Numbered from the stretch's first letter, positions 45,319 to 54,109 are shown. The stretch: 64,000 bases of DNA from Rubrivivax albus (GCF_004016515.1 NZ_SACT01000001.1:806001-870000); one strand, 5' to 3'. Notes: generated by a model from the letters alone, not told the origin. Numbers and translations: made by a program.

Positions 45319-46269
45319 ATGCGGGAACCGGCTTTTGTCCAGCGCTTCGTCGCCGATGCGGCGGCCGTGCGCCAGGAACTGCTGCGCGGGCTGGCGTCAT
45401 CGCCCGCCCGTGTGGCCCCCAAGTTCTTCTACGACCTGCTCGGCTCGCGCCTGTTCGACGCCATCACCGCGCTCGACGAGTACTACCCCACACGCACCGA
45501 GGCGGCACTGTTCGCCGCGCATGCCGGTGACATGGCCCGGGCCTGCGGCACCGGCCGGCCGCTGGTGGATCTCGGGGCGGGCAACTGCGCCAAGGCGGCG
45601 TCGCTGTTCCCGGCGCTGGCACCGTCGCAGTACGTGGCCGTCGACATCTCGGTGGACTTCCTGCGCGACGCGTTGACGGCACTGCAGCAGCGTCACCCCG
45701 CATTGCCGATGCTGGGGCTCGGGCTCGACTTCTCCGCCGCGCTGGACCTGCCGGACGCCGTCATGCCCGCCCCGCGCACGCTGTTCTACCCGGGGTCGAG
45801 CATCGGCAACTTCACGCCCGACGAGGCGCTGGCCCTGCTGCGGCGCATGCACGCAGCCTGCGACGGTGGCGCGCTGCTCATCGGCGTCGACGGCGTGAAG
45901 GACACGGCCGTGCTGGAGGCGGCCTACGACGACCCGTTGGGCGTCACCGCCGCGTTCAACCTGAACCTGCTGCGCCACGTCAACGCGCTGATCGGCAGCG
46001 ACTTCGACCCGCGCCGATGGCGGCATGTGGCCTTCTTCGACGCGGCGGCCTCGCGTATCGAGATGCACCTCGAGGCGCGTGAGGCGCAGACGGTGTGCTG
46101 GCCTGGCGGCGAGCGTCGTTTCGCGGCCGGCGAGCGCGTGCACACCGAGAACTCGTGCAAGTACCTGCCCGGCGACTTCGAGGCGCTGTTGCACGATGCC
46201 GGGTTCCGGCGGGCCCGGCGTTGGAGTGACGACCGCGGCTGGTTCCACGTGTTCGCCGCGCAGGCGTGA
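45319..46269 (+). CDS. egtD: L-histidine N-alpha-methyltransferase EgtD
   Basis: 316 residues. Adds three methyl groups from SAM to the amino nitrogen of histidine, giving hercynine, the shared precursor of ergothioneine and selenoneine. The SAM loop VDLGAGNCAKA, FYPGSSIGNFTP and HTENSCKYLP (the Glu/Ser pair that holds the substrate) are all intact, as is the early LDEYYPTRTEAALF. Divergent from the binding-protein gene and upstream of the sen genes. Its stop overlaps the DUF167 start (GTGA). Confidence 0.93.
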   Translation: MREPAFVQRFVADAAAVRQELLRGLASSPARVAPKFFYDLLGSRLFDAITALDEYYPTRTEAALFAAHAGDMARACGTGRPLVDLGAGNCAKAASLFPALAPSQYVAVDISVDFLRDALTALQQRHPALPMLGLGLDFSAALDLPDAVMPAPRTLFYPGSSIGNFTPDEALALLRRMHAACDGGALLIGVDGVKDTAVLEAAYDDPLGVTAAFNLNLLRHVNALIGSDFDPRRWRHVAFFDAAASRIEMHLEAREAQTVCWPGGERRFAAGERVHTENSCKYLPGDFEALLHDAGFRRARRWSDDRGWFHVFAAQA

Positions 46270-46619
46270 CGGGCGAGGAGGGCACCGGACTGCATTACCG
46301 CTGGCAGGGCGCGGACCTGTGGCTGGAACTGCAGGGCAAGCCTGGCGCGCGTCGCGATGGCTTCGGCCGCGTGCAGGGCGGACGGCTGCAGGTGCAGATT
46401 GCCGCCGCGCCGGAGGACGGCAAGGCCACGGCGCGTTTGCTCGCCTTCCTGGCCGAGGCCTTCGACGTGCCGCGTGCGGCCGTGGTGCTGCGCTACGGCC
46501 AGACGAGCCCGAAGAAGGGCGTCATCGTGCAGGGGCCACGACGCCTGCCGCCCGAGGCCGCCGTGGCGGCACCGCCAGCCGTGTCGGCGGCACCCGAGGT
46601 CAGGCCGCGCAGGACCTGA
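46266..46619 (+). CDS. DUF167 (YggU-like) small protein
   Basis: 117 residues from GTG 46266. LWLELQGKPGARRDGFGRVQGGRLQVQIAAAPEDGKATARLLAFLAEAFDV is the DUF167 fold (KPGA.....G....L.....APP..GKAN). The last 35 residues are a low-complexity Ala/Pro/Arg tail. It is coupled to egtD by a GTGA overlap and its end overlaps the end of senA by 20 bases. No role in selenium metabolism is known for this family; its placement may be accidental. Confidence 0.82.
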   Translation: MTGEEGTGLHYRWQGADLWLELQGKPGARRDGFGRVQGGRLQVQIAAAPEDGKATARLLAFLAEAFDVPRAAVVLRYGQTSPKKGVIVQGPRRLPPEAAVAAPPAVSAAPEVRPRRT

Positions 46620-47811
46620 AGCCGGCGAACAGGTCGTTGCGGTCGGCCGGGAAGTAGTTTCGGTAGTGCGGGTGGCGCATGCAGTCCAGCGTGGCGAAAC
46701 TGGCGCCGCGCAGCACCGGGCGGCCGTCGAACCAGGGCTGCGAATAGTCGCGGTAGGGGTGGGCCACGAAGCCGGGCCAGGGTTCGAACGCGGAGGCGGT
46801 CCACTCCCAGACCTCGCCCCAGGCGAACCCGCCGGCGTTCAGCGCCGCCCACTGCCATTCGGCTTCCGTCGGCAGGCGGCGGCCGGCCCAGTGGCACCAG
46901 GCCTCGGCCTCGTGGCGGGTCAGGTGCATCACCGGTTCGTCGTCGGTCATCGGCACCCAGGTGCCGAAGGCGGCGCGCTGCCAGGTGCCGTCCTCATGCA
47001 CCAGGTGGCGCGGCCGGCCGGTGCTGTGCCGCTGGCGCCAGGCCCAGCCGTCGTCGGTCCACCACTGCGCGTCGTCGTAGCCGCCGGCGTCGATGAAGGG
47101 GCGGAAGCGCGCCCAGGTCACCGGGCTGCGGTCGATGGCGTGGGGCGCCAGCGTCACAGGCAGGTGGCCGCCCTCGTTGTCGAAATGGAAGCCCGGGCCG
47201 GCGTGGCCGAGCACCATCTCGCCGCCGGCGCAGGTCAGTTCGCCCGCGGGGCCTGCTGCCGGCCCTCGACGCGGCAGGGCGGTGTCGATGGGCAGGGCCA
47301 GGTGCTGGGCCATGTAGACCGTGGCCTCGGCGTGCATCGCCTCGTGCGCCAGCGCCCAGCGGAAGAAGAACAGCGCGTCGTCGTCGTCCGGCACCGTGGC
47401 CAGCAGGGCGAGCGTGCGTTCGCGCACCTGGGCCGCGTAGCGCAGCGTGCGTGCCGGATCCGGCAGGTCCAGGTGCCAGCGGCGGGTGTGCGAGATGGCG
47501 CTGCTGTCGTACAGCGCGTCGGCCTGCGGCAGCACCGACACGCACAGGCCCACCTGCGGATCCGCTGCCGCGCCGCGCAGCCGCTCGGGGTTGCGCGCCA
47601 GCCAGCGCTCCTCGAACCAGGCCACGTGGCCGAGTTCCCATCGTGGTGGGTTCAGCTCCGGTGCGTAGCGGATCTCCATCGAGGCTGGCAGCAGCGTGCG
47701 CCAGGTGTCGAACAGCGCCAGCGTGTGCGCCCGTGTGGCCTCCAGGGCGACCGCCAGCCGGGCCGCTCCCGCCTGGCGCAGCGCGGCACCGGGGGCCAGG
47801 TCAGCGGACAA
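46600..47811 (-). CDS. senA: Selenoneine synthase SenA (EgtB-like)
   Basis: 403 residues. Non-heme iron enzyme that, in the known pathway, joins hercynine to a selenosugar by oxidative C-Se bond formation and releases selenoneine. A DinB-like N-domain supplies the three iron histidines (H62 in WELGHVAWF, H156 and H160 in AHEAMHAE), and the C-domain is FGE/sulfatase-modifying-like (RLPTEAEWQWAA, WEWTASAF, RNYFPADRNDLFAGFRSCA). The sister EgtB has the same layout; the adjacent senB and selD decide for SenA. Start TTG 47811: only start in frame, with GGAG six bases before it. Confidence 0.85.
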   Translation of the reverse strand: MSADLAPGAALRQAGAARLAVALEATRAHTLALFDTWRTLLPASMEIRYAPELNPPRWELGHVAWFEERWLARNPERLRGAAADPQVGLCVSVLPQADALYDSSAISHTRRWHLDLPDPARTLRYAAQVRERTLALLATVPDDDDALFFFRWALAHEAMHAEATVYMAQHLALPIDTALPRRGPAAGPAGELTCAGGEMVLGHAGPGFHFDNEGGHLPVTLAPHAIDRSPVTWARFRPFIDAGGYDDAQWWTDDGWAWRQRHSTGRPRHLVHEDGTWQRAAFGTWVPMTDDEPVMHLTRHEAEAWCHWAGRRLPTEAEWQWAALNAGGFAWGEVWEWTASAFEPWPGFVAHPYRDYSQPWFDGRPVLRGASFATLDCMRHPHYRNYFPADRNDLFAGFRSCAA

Positions 47812-47825
47812 TGTCTGCTCCGATC

Positions 47826-48788
47826 ATGAAACCGATCCTCTGTCTGGTGACGCCGGCCCTGGCCAGTGCCAACAACGGCAACTGGCAGACGGCGCGGCGT
47901 TGGGCGCACTTTCTTGCCGAGGATTATCGGGTGCGGCTTTGCTCCGCCTGGGACGGCGCACCCGCCGACGTGATGCTGGCGCTGCACGCGCGCCGGTCGG
48001 CGCCGTCGATCCACGCCTTCGCACAGGCCTGCCCGGCGCGGCCGCTGGTGGTGGCGCTGACCGGCACCGACCTCTACCGCGACATCGCCGTCGACGCCGA
48101 CGCGCAGCGGTCGCTGGCCCTGGCCTGGCGGCTGATCGTGCTGCACGAGCTGGCGCCGCGGGACCTGCCGGCGGCCGTGCGCGGCAAGGCCGTGGTGTGC
48201 TTCCAGTCCACGCCGGCGCGGGCAACGCTGCCGAAGACCGACCGCCACCTGCGCGCGCTGATGGTGGGCCACCTGCGCGACGAGAAGTGGCCGCAGACGC
48301 TGTGGGCCGCCGCGGCGCGGCTGCACGACCGTGCCGACATCCTGATCGATCACATCGGCGCGCCGCTGGATCCTGCACTGGGATCCGCGGCCCAGGCCTG
48401 CGCCGCCGCGCACCCGCACTACCGATGGCTGGGTGCACGGCCGCACGGCGAGACCCTGCGCCGCATCCGCCAGGCCCACGTGCTGGTGCACACGAGCCGC
48501 ATGGAAGGCGGCGCCCACGTGGTGCTGGAGGCCGTGCGCCGCGGCACCCCGGTGCTGGCGTCGCGCATCCCGGGCAACGTGGGCATGCTGGGCGCCGACT
48601 ATGGCGGCTATTTCCCCCCCGGCGATGCCACGGCACTCGCGACCCTGCTGCAGCGCGCCCGCGACGAGCCGGCTATGCTGAAAGCTTTGGCGGTGCAGTG
48701 CGACGAACGGGCACCGCTGTTCGACCCTGCGACGGAACGACACACCCTGCGCGAGACCCTGCGCCAAGCCCTGGAGGCCCGACCATGA
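47826..48788 (+). CDS. senB: Selenosugar synthase SenB (GT4-like glycosyltransferase)
   Basis: 320 residues. MKPILCLVTPALASANNGNWQTARRWAHFL begins a GT-B glycosyltransferase of the TIGR04348 type. The C-domain holds HTSRMEGGAHVVLEAVRRGTPVLAS, the E..E donor-nucleotide motif. In the characterised pathway SenB couples selenophosphate to a UDP-sugar, giving a 1-seleno-sugar. ATG 47826 fits the family start; an in-frame ATG at 47811 adds five residues and would overlap the senA start codon. Stop overlaps selD start (ATGA). Confidence 0.86.
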   Translation: MKPILCLVTPALASANNGNWQTARRWAHFLAEDYRVRLCSAWDGAPADVMLALHARRSAPSIHAFAQACPARPLVVALTGTDLYRDIAVDADAQRSLALAWRLIVLHELAPRDLPAAVRGKAVVCFQSTPARATLPKTDRHLRALMVGHLRDEKWPQTLWAAAARLHDRADILIDHIGAPLDPALGSAAQACAAAHPHYRWLGARPHGETLRRIRQAHVLVHTSRMEGGAHVVLEAVRRGTPVLASRIPGNVGMLGADYGGYFPPGDATALATLLQRARDEPAMLKALAVQCDERAPLFDPATERHTLRETLRQALEARP

Positions 48789-49843
48789 ACAAGCCCGAGA
48801 CCCCTGCCGAACCCCGCCTGACCTCGCTGTCGCATGGGGGCGGCTGCGGCTGCAAGATCGCGCCCGGCGTGCTCAGCGAGATCCTCAAGGGCACCACTGG
48901 CATGCCGGTGCCGCCGCAGCTGCTGGTGGGCATCGAGACGGCCGACGACGCCGCCGTCTACCAGCTCAACGACGAGCAGGCGCTGATCGCCACCACCGAC
49001 TTCTTCATGCCCATCGTCGATGACCCGTTCGACTTCGGACGCATCGCCGCCACCAACGCGATCAGCGACGTCTACGCCATGGGCGGCACGCCGATCATGG
49101 CGCTGGCACTGGTGGGCATGCCGATCAACGTGCTGTCCACGCAGACCATCGGCCGCATCCTGGAAGGCGGCAACGCCGTCTGCCGCGCCGCCGGCATCCC
49201 CATCGCCGGCGGCCACACCATCGACTCGGTCGAGGCCATCTACGGCCTGGTGGCGCTGGGCCTGGTCCACCCGAAGCGGGTGAAGAAGAACGCCGATGCG
49301 CGTGCCGGCGACCGGCTGATCCTGGGCAAGCCGCTGGGCGTGGGCGTGCTGAGCGCCGCGCTGAAGAAGGAGCAGCTCTCGCCCGCCGGCTACGAGCAGA
49401 TGATCGCCAGCACCACGCGGCTGAACACGCCGGGGCCGGAACTGGCGATGCTCGACGGCGTGCACGCCATCACCGACGTCACCGGCTTCGGCCTCGCCGG
49501 CCACGGCCTGGAACTGGCGCGCGGCGCGAAGGCGCAGGCGGTGATCGACTGGGCGCGCGTGCCGCTGCTGCCCGGCGTGCGCGAGATGGTGGCCCAGGGC
49601 TTCGTCACCGGTGCCTCCGGCCGCAACTGGGCGGGCTACGGTGCCGACGTGGCCTTGCCCGCCGGCTTTGCCGCCGAGGACCGCGCCCTGCTGACCGACC
49701 CGCAGACCAGCGGCGGCTTGCTGGTGTCCTGCGACGCGGGCAGCGTCGGTGCGGTGATGGACGTGTTCCGACGCCACGGCTTCGACGCCGCAGCCGAGAT
49801 CGGCGAGGTGGTCGCGGGGGCGCCGGGGCTCACGGTGCGCTGA
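48785..49843 (+). CDS. selD: Selenide, water dikinase (selenophosphate synthetase; SenC/SelD)
   Basis: 352 residues. Makes selenophosphate from selenide and ATP. SLSHGGGCGCKIAP gives the active-site C21 and K24 (cysteine, not selenocysteine). DDAAVYQLNDEQALIATTDFFMPIVDDPFDFGRIAA and ATNAISDVYAMGGTPI are the ATP/metal loops. Called senC in selenoneine clusters. Translationally coupled to senB, which would use its product directly. It may also serve other selenium pathways, but no selA, selB or selU is in the window. Confidence 0.95.
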   Translation: MNKPETPAEPRLTSLSHGGGCGCKIAPGVLSEILKGTTGMPVPPQLLVGIETADDAAVYQLNDEQALIATTDFFMPIVDDPFDFGRIAATNAISDVYAMGGTPIMALALVGMPINVLSTQTIGRILEGGNAVCRAAGIPIAGGHTIDSVEAIYGLVALGLVHPKRVKKNADARAGDRLILGKPLGVGVLSAALKKEQLSPAGYEQMIASTTRLNTPGPELAMLDGVHAITDVTGFGLAGHGLELARGAKAQAVIDWARVPLLPGVREMVAQGFVTGASGRNWAGYGADVALPAGFAAEDRALLTDPQTSGGLLVSCDAGSVGAVMDVFRRHGFDAAAEIGEVVAGAPGLTVR

Positions 49844-49873
49844 AGCGCCCGGAGGGCAGTGCGTGCACCGCCG

Positions 49874-50893
49874 TCAGCCCCTTGGCTGGCGGCCGGTGAC
49901 GGGGTACAGCGGGTCGGTGTAGCCGTGTGTGGACGCATGGCCGGGGCGCACCAGGCTGTCCACGAAGGCCTCGTCCTCGGCGTCGGCGCGCACCGACAGT
50001 GCCGAGACGTAGTCCTGCCATTGCGCGAGCGTGCGTGGACCGGCGATCACGCCGCTGACCAGGCGGTTGTTCAGCGCCCAGGCCAGGGCCAGTTGCACCG
50101 GTGTCAGGCCCCGCGCCCGGGCGTGGGCCACGAAGCGCTGGGCCAGCGCCACCGATTCCTGGCGCCATTCCGTCTGCATCAGCCGCCGGTCCTGGCGCGC
50201 GGCCCGGCTGTCCTCGGGCGGTGCGCTGCCGGGCAGGTACTTGCCCGTGAGCACGCCGCGCGCCAGCGGGCTGTAGACCACGGCGCCGACGCCGTAGTGG
50301 GCGCAGGCCGGCAGCAGTTCGTCCTCGATGCCGCGCGTCATCGCGCTGTAGGGCGGCTGGCAGGCGATCGGCGGTGGCACGCCCATGCGACGGGCGGTCT
50401 CCACCAGGCGCGCCAGCCGCCAGGCGCGGAAGTTCGACACCCCGTAGTAGCGCACCTTGCCGGCCTCGATCAGCCGTGCCATGGCCGACAGGGTCTCTTC
50501 CGCCGGCGTGGTCTCGTCGTCGCGGTGCATCCAGTAGAGGTCGATCCAGTCCGTGTCCAGGCGCTGCAGGCTGCGGTCCACCGCCAGCGTCATCCAGCGG
50601 CGCGACAGGCCGCGGTCGTTGGCACGCTCGCTGCCCGGGTTGGCGAACTTGGTGGCCAGCACCCAGGACTCGCGGTCACGCCGGATGAGCTGGCCCACCA
50701 TGCGCTCGCTGGCGCCGACGCCATAGCTGTCGGCGGTGTCGATGGCGAACAGGCCGTGTTCCCGGGCCAGGTCCAGCATGCGGCCGGCCTCGGCAGCGTC
50801 GGTGCGGTCGCCGAACATCATCGTGCCCAGCCACAGGGCGGGCACCTTCAGGCCACTGGCGCCCAGGGGGCGGATGGGGTGCAGGGAGCTCAT
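49874..50893 (-). CDS. Aldo/keto reductase
   Basis: 339 residues, (beta/alpha)8 NADPH-dependent reductase. FAIDTADSYGVGASERMVGQLI holds the catalytic aspartate and tyrosine (D-T-A-D-x-Y), VLATKFANP the lysine, and YWMHRDDETTP the histidine. RYYGVSNFRAWRLARLVE and VYSPLARGVLTGKY are also typical. Similar to the YajO/general stress type AKRs. It converges on selD; no evident link to selenium chemistry. Confidence 0.9.
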   Translation of the reverse strand: MSSLHPIRPLGASGLKVPALWLGTMMFGDRTDAAEAGRMLDLAREHGLFAIDTADSYGVGASERMVGQLIRRDRESWVLATKFANPGSERANDRGLSRRWMTLAVDRSLQRLDTDWIDLYWMHRDDETTPAEETLSAMARLIEAGKVRYYGVSNFRAWRLARLVETARRMGVPPPIACQPPYSAMTRGIEDELLPACAHYGVGAVVYSPLARGVLTGKYLPGSAPPEDSRAARQDRRLMQTEWRQESVALAQRFVAHARARGLTPVQLALAWALNNRLVSGVIAGPRTLAQWQDYVSALSVRADAEDEAFVDSLVRPGHASTHGYTDPLYPVTGRQPRG

Positions 50894-50914
50894 CGGGCGA
50901 CGATACTCCGGCCC

Positions 50915-51937
50915 GTGCGGATTCATGACATCGAAAATCGCCTGCGCGCCCTGGGTGCCGGGCCGGGCCACGCCGCGCGCGTGCTGCGCCACTGGGTGCA
51001 GGCTCGTCCGCAGGATGCCGGCCGCCGTGCCATCGCCGATTTCCTGCCGAAGACCCTGCGCGCGGCTCTGCCGGCGCTGGGGTCCGAGCTGGCGGCGCTT
51101 GCCCGGCTGCGCGAACGCCACCCCGGGGCCGACGGCTCGGCCCGGCTGCTGGTGGACCTGGCCGATGGCCAGACCGTGGAGACGGTGCTGCTGCCGCGCC
51201 AGGGCGTGTGCGTGTCCACCCAGCTGGGTTGCGCGGTGGGCTGCGGTTTCTGCATGACCGGCCGAAGCGGTCTGCTGCGCCAGCTGGGCAGCGCCGAGAT
51301 CGTGGCCCAGGTGGCGCTGGCGCGCAGCTTGCAGCCGGTGCGCAAGGTGGTCTTCATGGGCATGGGCGAGCCGGCGCACAACCTGGACAACGTGCTCGAG
51401 GCCATCGACCTGCTGGGCACGCAGGGCAACCTGGCGCACAAGCAGCTGGTGTTCTCCACCGTGGGTGACGCGCGCGCCTTCGAGCGCCTGCCGCAAGGCG
51501 TGGTGAAACCGGCGCTGGCGCTGTCCCTGCATTCGATGAACGCCGAGCGGCGAGCCGCGCTGCTGCCCCGGGCGCCGCGCTGGGAACCGGCGGACCTGCT
51601 GGCCGAGGCGCTGGCCTACGCCCGCGCCACCGGCTACCCGCTGCAGGTGCAGTGGACGCTGCTGGCCGGCGTCAACGACGGCGACGACGAGCTCGAGGCC
51701 CTGGTGCCGGCGCTGCAGGGGCAGCCGGCGATCCTGAACATGATCCCCTACAACGCGGTGGACGGGCTGGACTTCCGCCGCCCCGATGTCGACCGGGTGA
51801 CGGCCATCTTTCGCGGGCTGAACCAGCGCGGTGTGCTCACGCGCATGCGGCAGTCGGCCGGGCAGGACGTGGACGCGGGCTGCGGGCAGTTGCGGGCCCG
51901 GGTGGTGCAGGTGCGGCGCGCGGCCGCGCCGGCCTGA
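50915..51937 (+). CDS. RlmN/Cfr-family radical SAM rRNA methyltransferase
   Basis: 340 residues from GTG 50915. The radical SAM cluster CAVGCGFCMTG is preceded by LPRQGVCVSTQLGC, whose first cysteine corresponds to the RlmN C118. The methyl-carrying cysteine is in DAGCGQLRAR near the C-terminus. MGMGEPAHNLDNVLEA and FSTVGD, SLHSMNAERR also match. It is shorter than standard RlmN (about 380), so it may be a paralogue targeting A2503 or another adenosine, or resistance-like Cfr. No AT-rich transfer sign. Confidence 0.82.
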   Translation: MRIHDIENRLRALGAGPGHAARVLRHWVQARPQDAGRRAIADFLPKTLRAALPALGSELAALARLRERHPGADGSARLLVDLADGQTVETVLLPRQGVCVSTQLGCAVGCGFCMTGRSGLLRQLGSAEIVAQVALARSLQPVRKVVFMGMGEPAHNLDNVLEAIDLLGTQGNLAHKQLVFSTVGDARAFERLPQGVVKPALALSLHSMNAERRAALLPRAPRWEPADLLAEALAYARATGYPLQVQWTLLAGVNDGDDELEALVPALQGQPAILNMIPYNAVDGLDFRRPDVDRVTAIFRGLNQRGVLTRMRQSAGQDVDAGCGQLRARVVQVRRAAAPA

Positions 51938-51941
51938 CCGG

Positions 51942-53348
51942 CTAGCCGCCGCCTTCGCGGGCGGACAAGTGCGCTGGTTTGCGCGCTGATTCGCGCCCCT
52001 GCAGCCGCTTGCGCACCAGGTTGATGTGCGCGCGCAGCTGGTAGAGCTCGTGCGTGAAGGCCAGCGGCAGGCCGATGTGTTCGACCTGGCGGTCGGTGCG
52101 CTCCAGCCTGTCGCGTAGCGCTGGCAGGTCGGCATCCGGTGCGTCGAGCGCGGTCTCGATCGCGCGCAGATGGGCGTACCACCGGAACACGCGCGAGCGC
52201 AGGCGCAGGCTGACCAGCGGCGGCAGCACGCGCGACAGCGGCACCATCGCCGCCAGCAGCGGCAGCAGCACGAACCACATGCGGTCGATGAAGTTGGCCA
52301 GCCAGAACGGCAGGTAGCGCTGCAGCCAGGGCTTGCCGTCGCGGTAGAAGCGCTCGGCCTCGGGCGACAGCGGCAGGCCGTCGGTGGCCGGGCTGGGCAG
52401 CTCGCCGGCGGACTGGAACCAGCCCGGCTCCCCATGCACCTGGCGTGCGGCCTGCACCAGCAGCTGCACCAGGGCCGGGTGCAGGTCGGCCCGTGCCACC
52501 AGCGACGCGCTGGCGGCCACCAGCGGCACGTCCTGGGGCGGCCGGTCGCCGGCCAGGTCGACCAGGCCGCGGGGCAGGGTCACGGCGCGCAGGAAGGGCA
52601 GGCGCCGCGCGTAGGCCTCGGCCTGCGGGAAGGGCAGCAGCGCCACCTCAGGCGTCTGCAGCAGGTACTGCACCAGCGGCGCATCCGGGGCGGCCACCAT
52701 CACCAGCGCGTCGATGCTGCCCTGCACCAGGGCCACCACGCCCTGCACGCTGGGGCTGCTGTCCAGCGTCATGGCATCGGTGGTCAGGCCATTGGCCGCG
52801 GCCAGCTGCACGAACAACGGCCCGCCACCACCGCCCGCCGGCCCGGTGTTGATGCGCCAGCCGGCCAGGTCGGTCAGCCGCTGTGGAGGCGGTGCCGGGC
52901 GGCCTTTCGGCCCAGTGCGCTCGCGCCGGTAGAAGATCCAGATCGGTTCATAGGCCACCCGGCCGAGCGAGACCAGGTCAGCGCCCGAGGCCGCGGCCGG
53001 GTTATCGCCGCCGCTCTGCACGAAGGCCGCCTGCACGCCGGAGGCGGGGTCGCGCAGCAGCGCCAGGTTCTCGGCCGAGCCCTGGGTGGCGCGCAGTTCC
53101 ACCTGCAGGCGCTCGGTGCGAAGGTAGGGCAGGTAGCGTTCGGCCAGTTCGGCGTAGGCGCCCTGCGCCGGGCCGGTGGCGATGACGATGTGGCGGTCCG
53201 GCGTCGGGTCCAGCCAGCGCCACGCGCCCCAGAGCATCGCAACCAGGGCGAGCAGGCACAGGGCCACGACCAGCGGTCCGGCAGCCAGCAGGCGGACCAT
53301 CCAGCGTGGGCTGGATTCGATGCCATCCGGGCGGTTCATGCGCGTCAC
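51942..53348 (-). CDS. Membrane-anchored TAXI-family TRAP solute-binding protein (orphan)
   Basis: 468 residues. One N-terminal helix (about 20-44), then IVIATGPAQGAYAELAERYLPYL, the TAXI opening. SVQGVVALVQGSIDALVMVAAP forms the ligand domain. After about residue 330 a second hydrophobic helix (RMWFVLLPLLAAMVPLSRVLP) and a charged tail of about 95 residues, probably coiled, follow. No TRAP permease gene is near, so it may sense rather than transport. Confidence 0.8.
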   Translation of the reverse strand: MTRMNRPDGIESSPRWMVRLLAAGPLVVALCLLALVAMLWGAWRWLDPTPDRHIVIATGPAQGAYAELAERYLPYLRTERLQVELRATQGSAENLALLRDPASGVQAAFVQSGGDNPAAASGADLVSLGRVAYEPIWIFYRRERTGPKGRPAPPPQRLTDLAGWRINTGPAGGGGGPLFVQLAAANGLTTDAMTLDSSPSVQGVVALVQGSIDALVMVAAPDAPLVQYLLQTPEVALLPFPQAEAYARRLPFLRAVTLPRGLVDLAGDRPPQDVPLVAASASLVARADLHPALVQLLVQAARQVHGEPGWFQSAGELPSPATDGLPLSPEAERFYRDGKPWLQRYLPFWLANFIDRMWFVLLPLLAAMVPLSRVLPPLVSLRLRSRVFRWYAHLRAIETALDAPDADLPALRDRLERTDRQVEHIGLPLAFTHELYQLRAHINLVRKRLQGRESARKPAHLSAREGGG

Positions 53349-53366
53349 GATAGCCGAGGACCGCAG

Positions 53367-53404
53367 CGGCGCGCCGTGTCAGGCGCCGGCGCGCCGTGTC
53401 AGGC
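53367..53404. repeat. 18-base direct duplication around the GntR stop
   Basis: CGGCGCGCCGTGTCAGGC occurs at 53367-53384 and 53387-53404. The second copy contains the stop codon of the GntR gene; the first lies just after it. It looks like a recent small tandem duplication. Confidence 0.7.
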
Positions 53405-54106
53405 CGCGGCTTCGAGCCCGCCGCGGAAGTGGGCCTGCATCAGCGCGGCCGCACGATCGGGATCGCGGTCCTCGATGGCCTGCATCAGGGCGCGGTGCTC
53501 GGCCAGGGACTCGGCCAGCCGGCCCTGCTTGAACAGCGAGTGGTGGCGGTTGAGCTTCATCACCTTGCGCAGGTCGAGCACCACCTGCTGCGCCCAGCGG
53601 TTGCCCGCCATCTGCAGCAGGGCCAGGTGAAAGGCCTCGTTGGTGGCGAAGAAGGCGTCGCGCTGGCGCACCTGGCGTTCCAGCCGGTCGTGCAGTGCGC
53701 GCAGTTCGGCCCGTTGTGTGTCGCTGGCATGGGCGGCCACGGCCGCTGCGGCGTCGCTTTCCAGCAGGCCCAGCAGGTGGTAGACCTGGGCCACGTCGTC
53801 GCGCGACATCTCGGCGACGAAGGCACCCCGGCGCACCTTCATCGTGACCAGGCCCTCGACCGCCAGCACCTTCAGGGCCTCGCGCAGCGGCGTGCGGCTG
53901 ATGCCGTACTCGGCCGCGAGCTTCATCTCGTCGATCCAGCTGCCGGGTTCGAGCCGGCGGCTGAAGATCTGCTCGCGCAGGCGGTCTGCCACGTCCAGGT
54001 ACAGGGCGCGGCGTGACAGCGATTCAGCGGCGGGGGCAGTGTCGACGGCAGCCAAGGCAGGGCTCGTTGTCAGGTTCACGTGGTTTTCTAATTCATAATT
54101 ATGCAT
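53399..54106 (-). CDS. GntR-family (FadR/FCD) transcriptional regulator
   Basis: 235 residues from ATG 54106. Winged helix (about 35-95): [48 protein letters not shown] effector domain (about 100-230) of helices with metal-ligand His and Asp/Asn pairs ([29 protein letters not shown]). The ATG overlaps the palindrome at 54098-54109, so a GTG at 54079 nine codons later may be the real start. Divergent from the methylmalonyl-CoA mutase operon and very probably its regulator. Confidence 0.88.
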   Translation of the reverse strand: MHNYELENHVNLTTSPALAAVDTAPAAESLSRRALYLDVADRLREQIFSRRLEPGSWIDEMKLAAEYGISRTPLREALKVLAVEGLVTMKVRRGAFVAEMSRDDVAQVYHLLGLLESDAAAAVAAHASDTQRAELRALHDRLERQVRQRDAFFATNEAFHLALLQMAGNRWAQQVVLDLRKVMKLNRHHSLFKQGRLAESLAEHRALMQAIEDRDPDRAAALMQAHFRGGLEAAA

Positions 54107-54109
54107 AAT
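54098..54109. promoter_or_regulatory. Perfect palindrome ATTATGCATAAT, candidate GntR operator
   Basis: A 12-base perfect inverted repeat in a short AT-rich stretch between the GntR gene and the mutase gene (61 bases before the latter). FadR-subfamily regulators bind such symmetric sites near their own promoters. Control of both directions is inferred. Confidence 0.5.

Noticed and set aside
46600..47811. Ergothioneine synthase EgtB
   Set aside because: Sequence layout fits EgtB too, but no egtA/egtC/egtE is near and senB plus selD adjoin; kept as SenA with the tree test stated in the findings.
48830..48860. Selenocysteine-containing SelD
   Set aside because: The active-site codon is an ordinary cysteine codon (GGCTGCGGCTGC); no in-frame TGA is present there.
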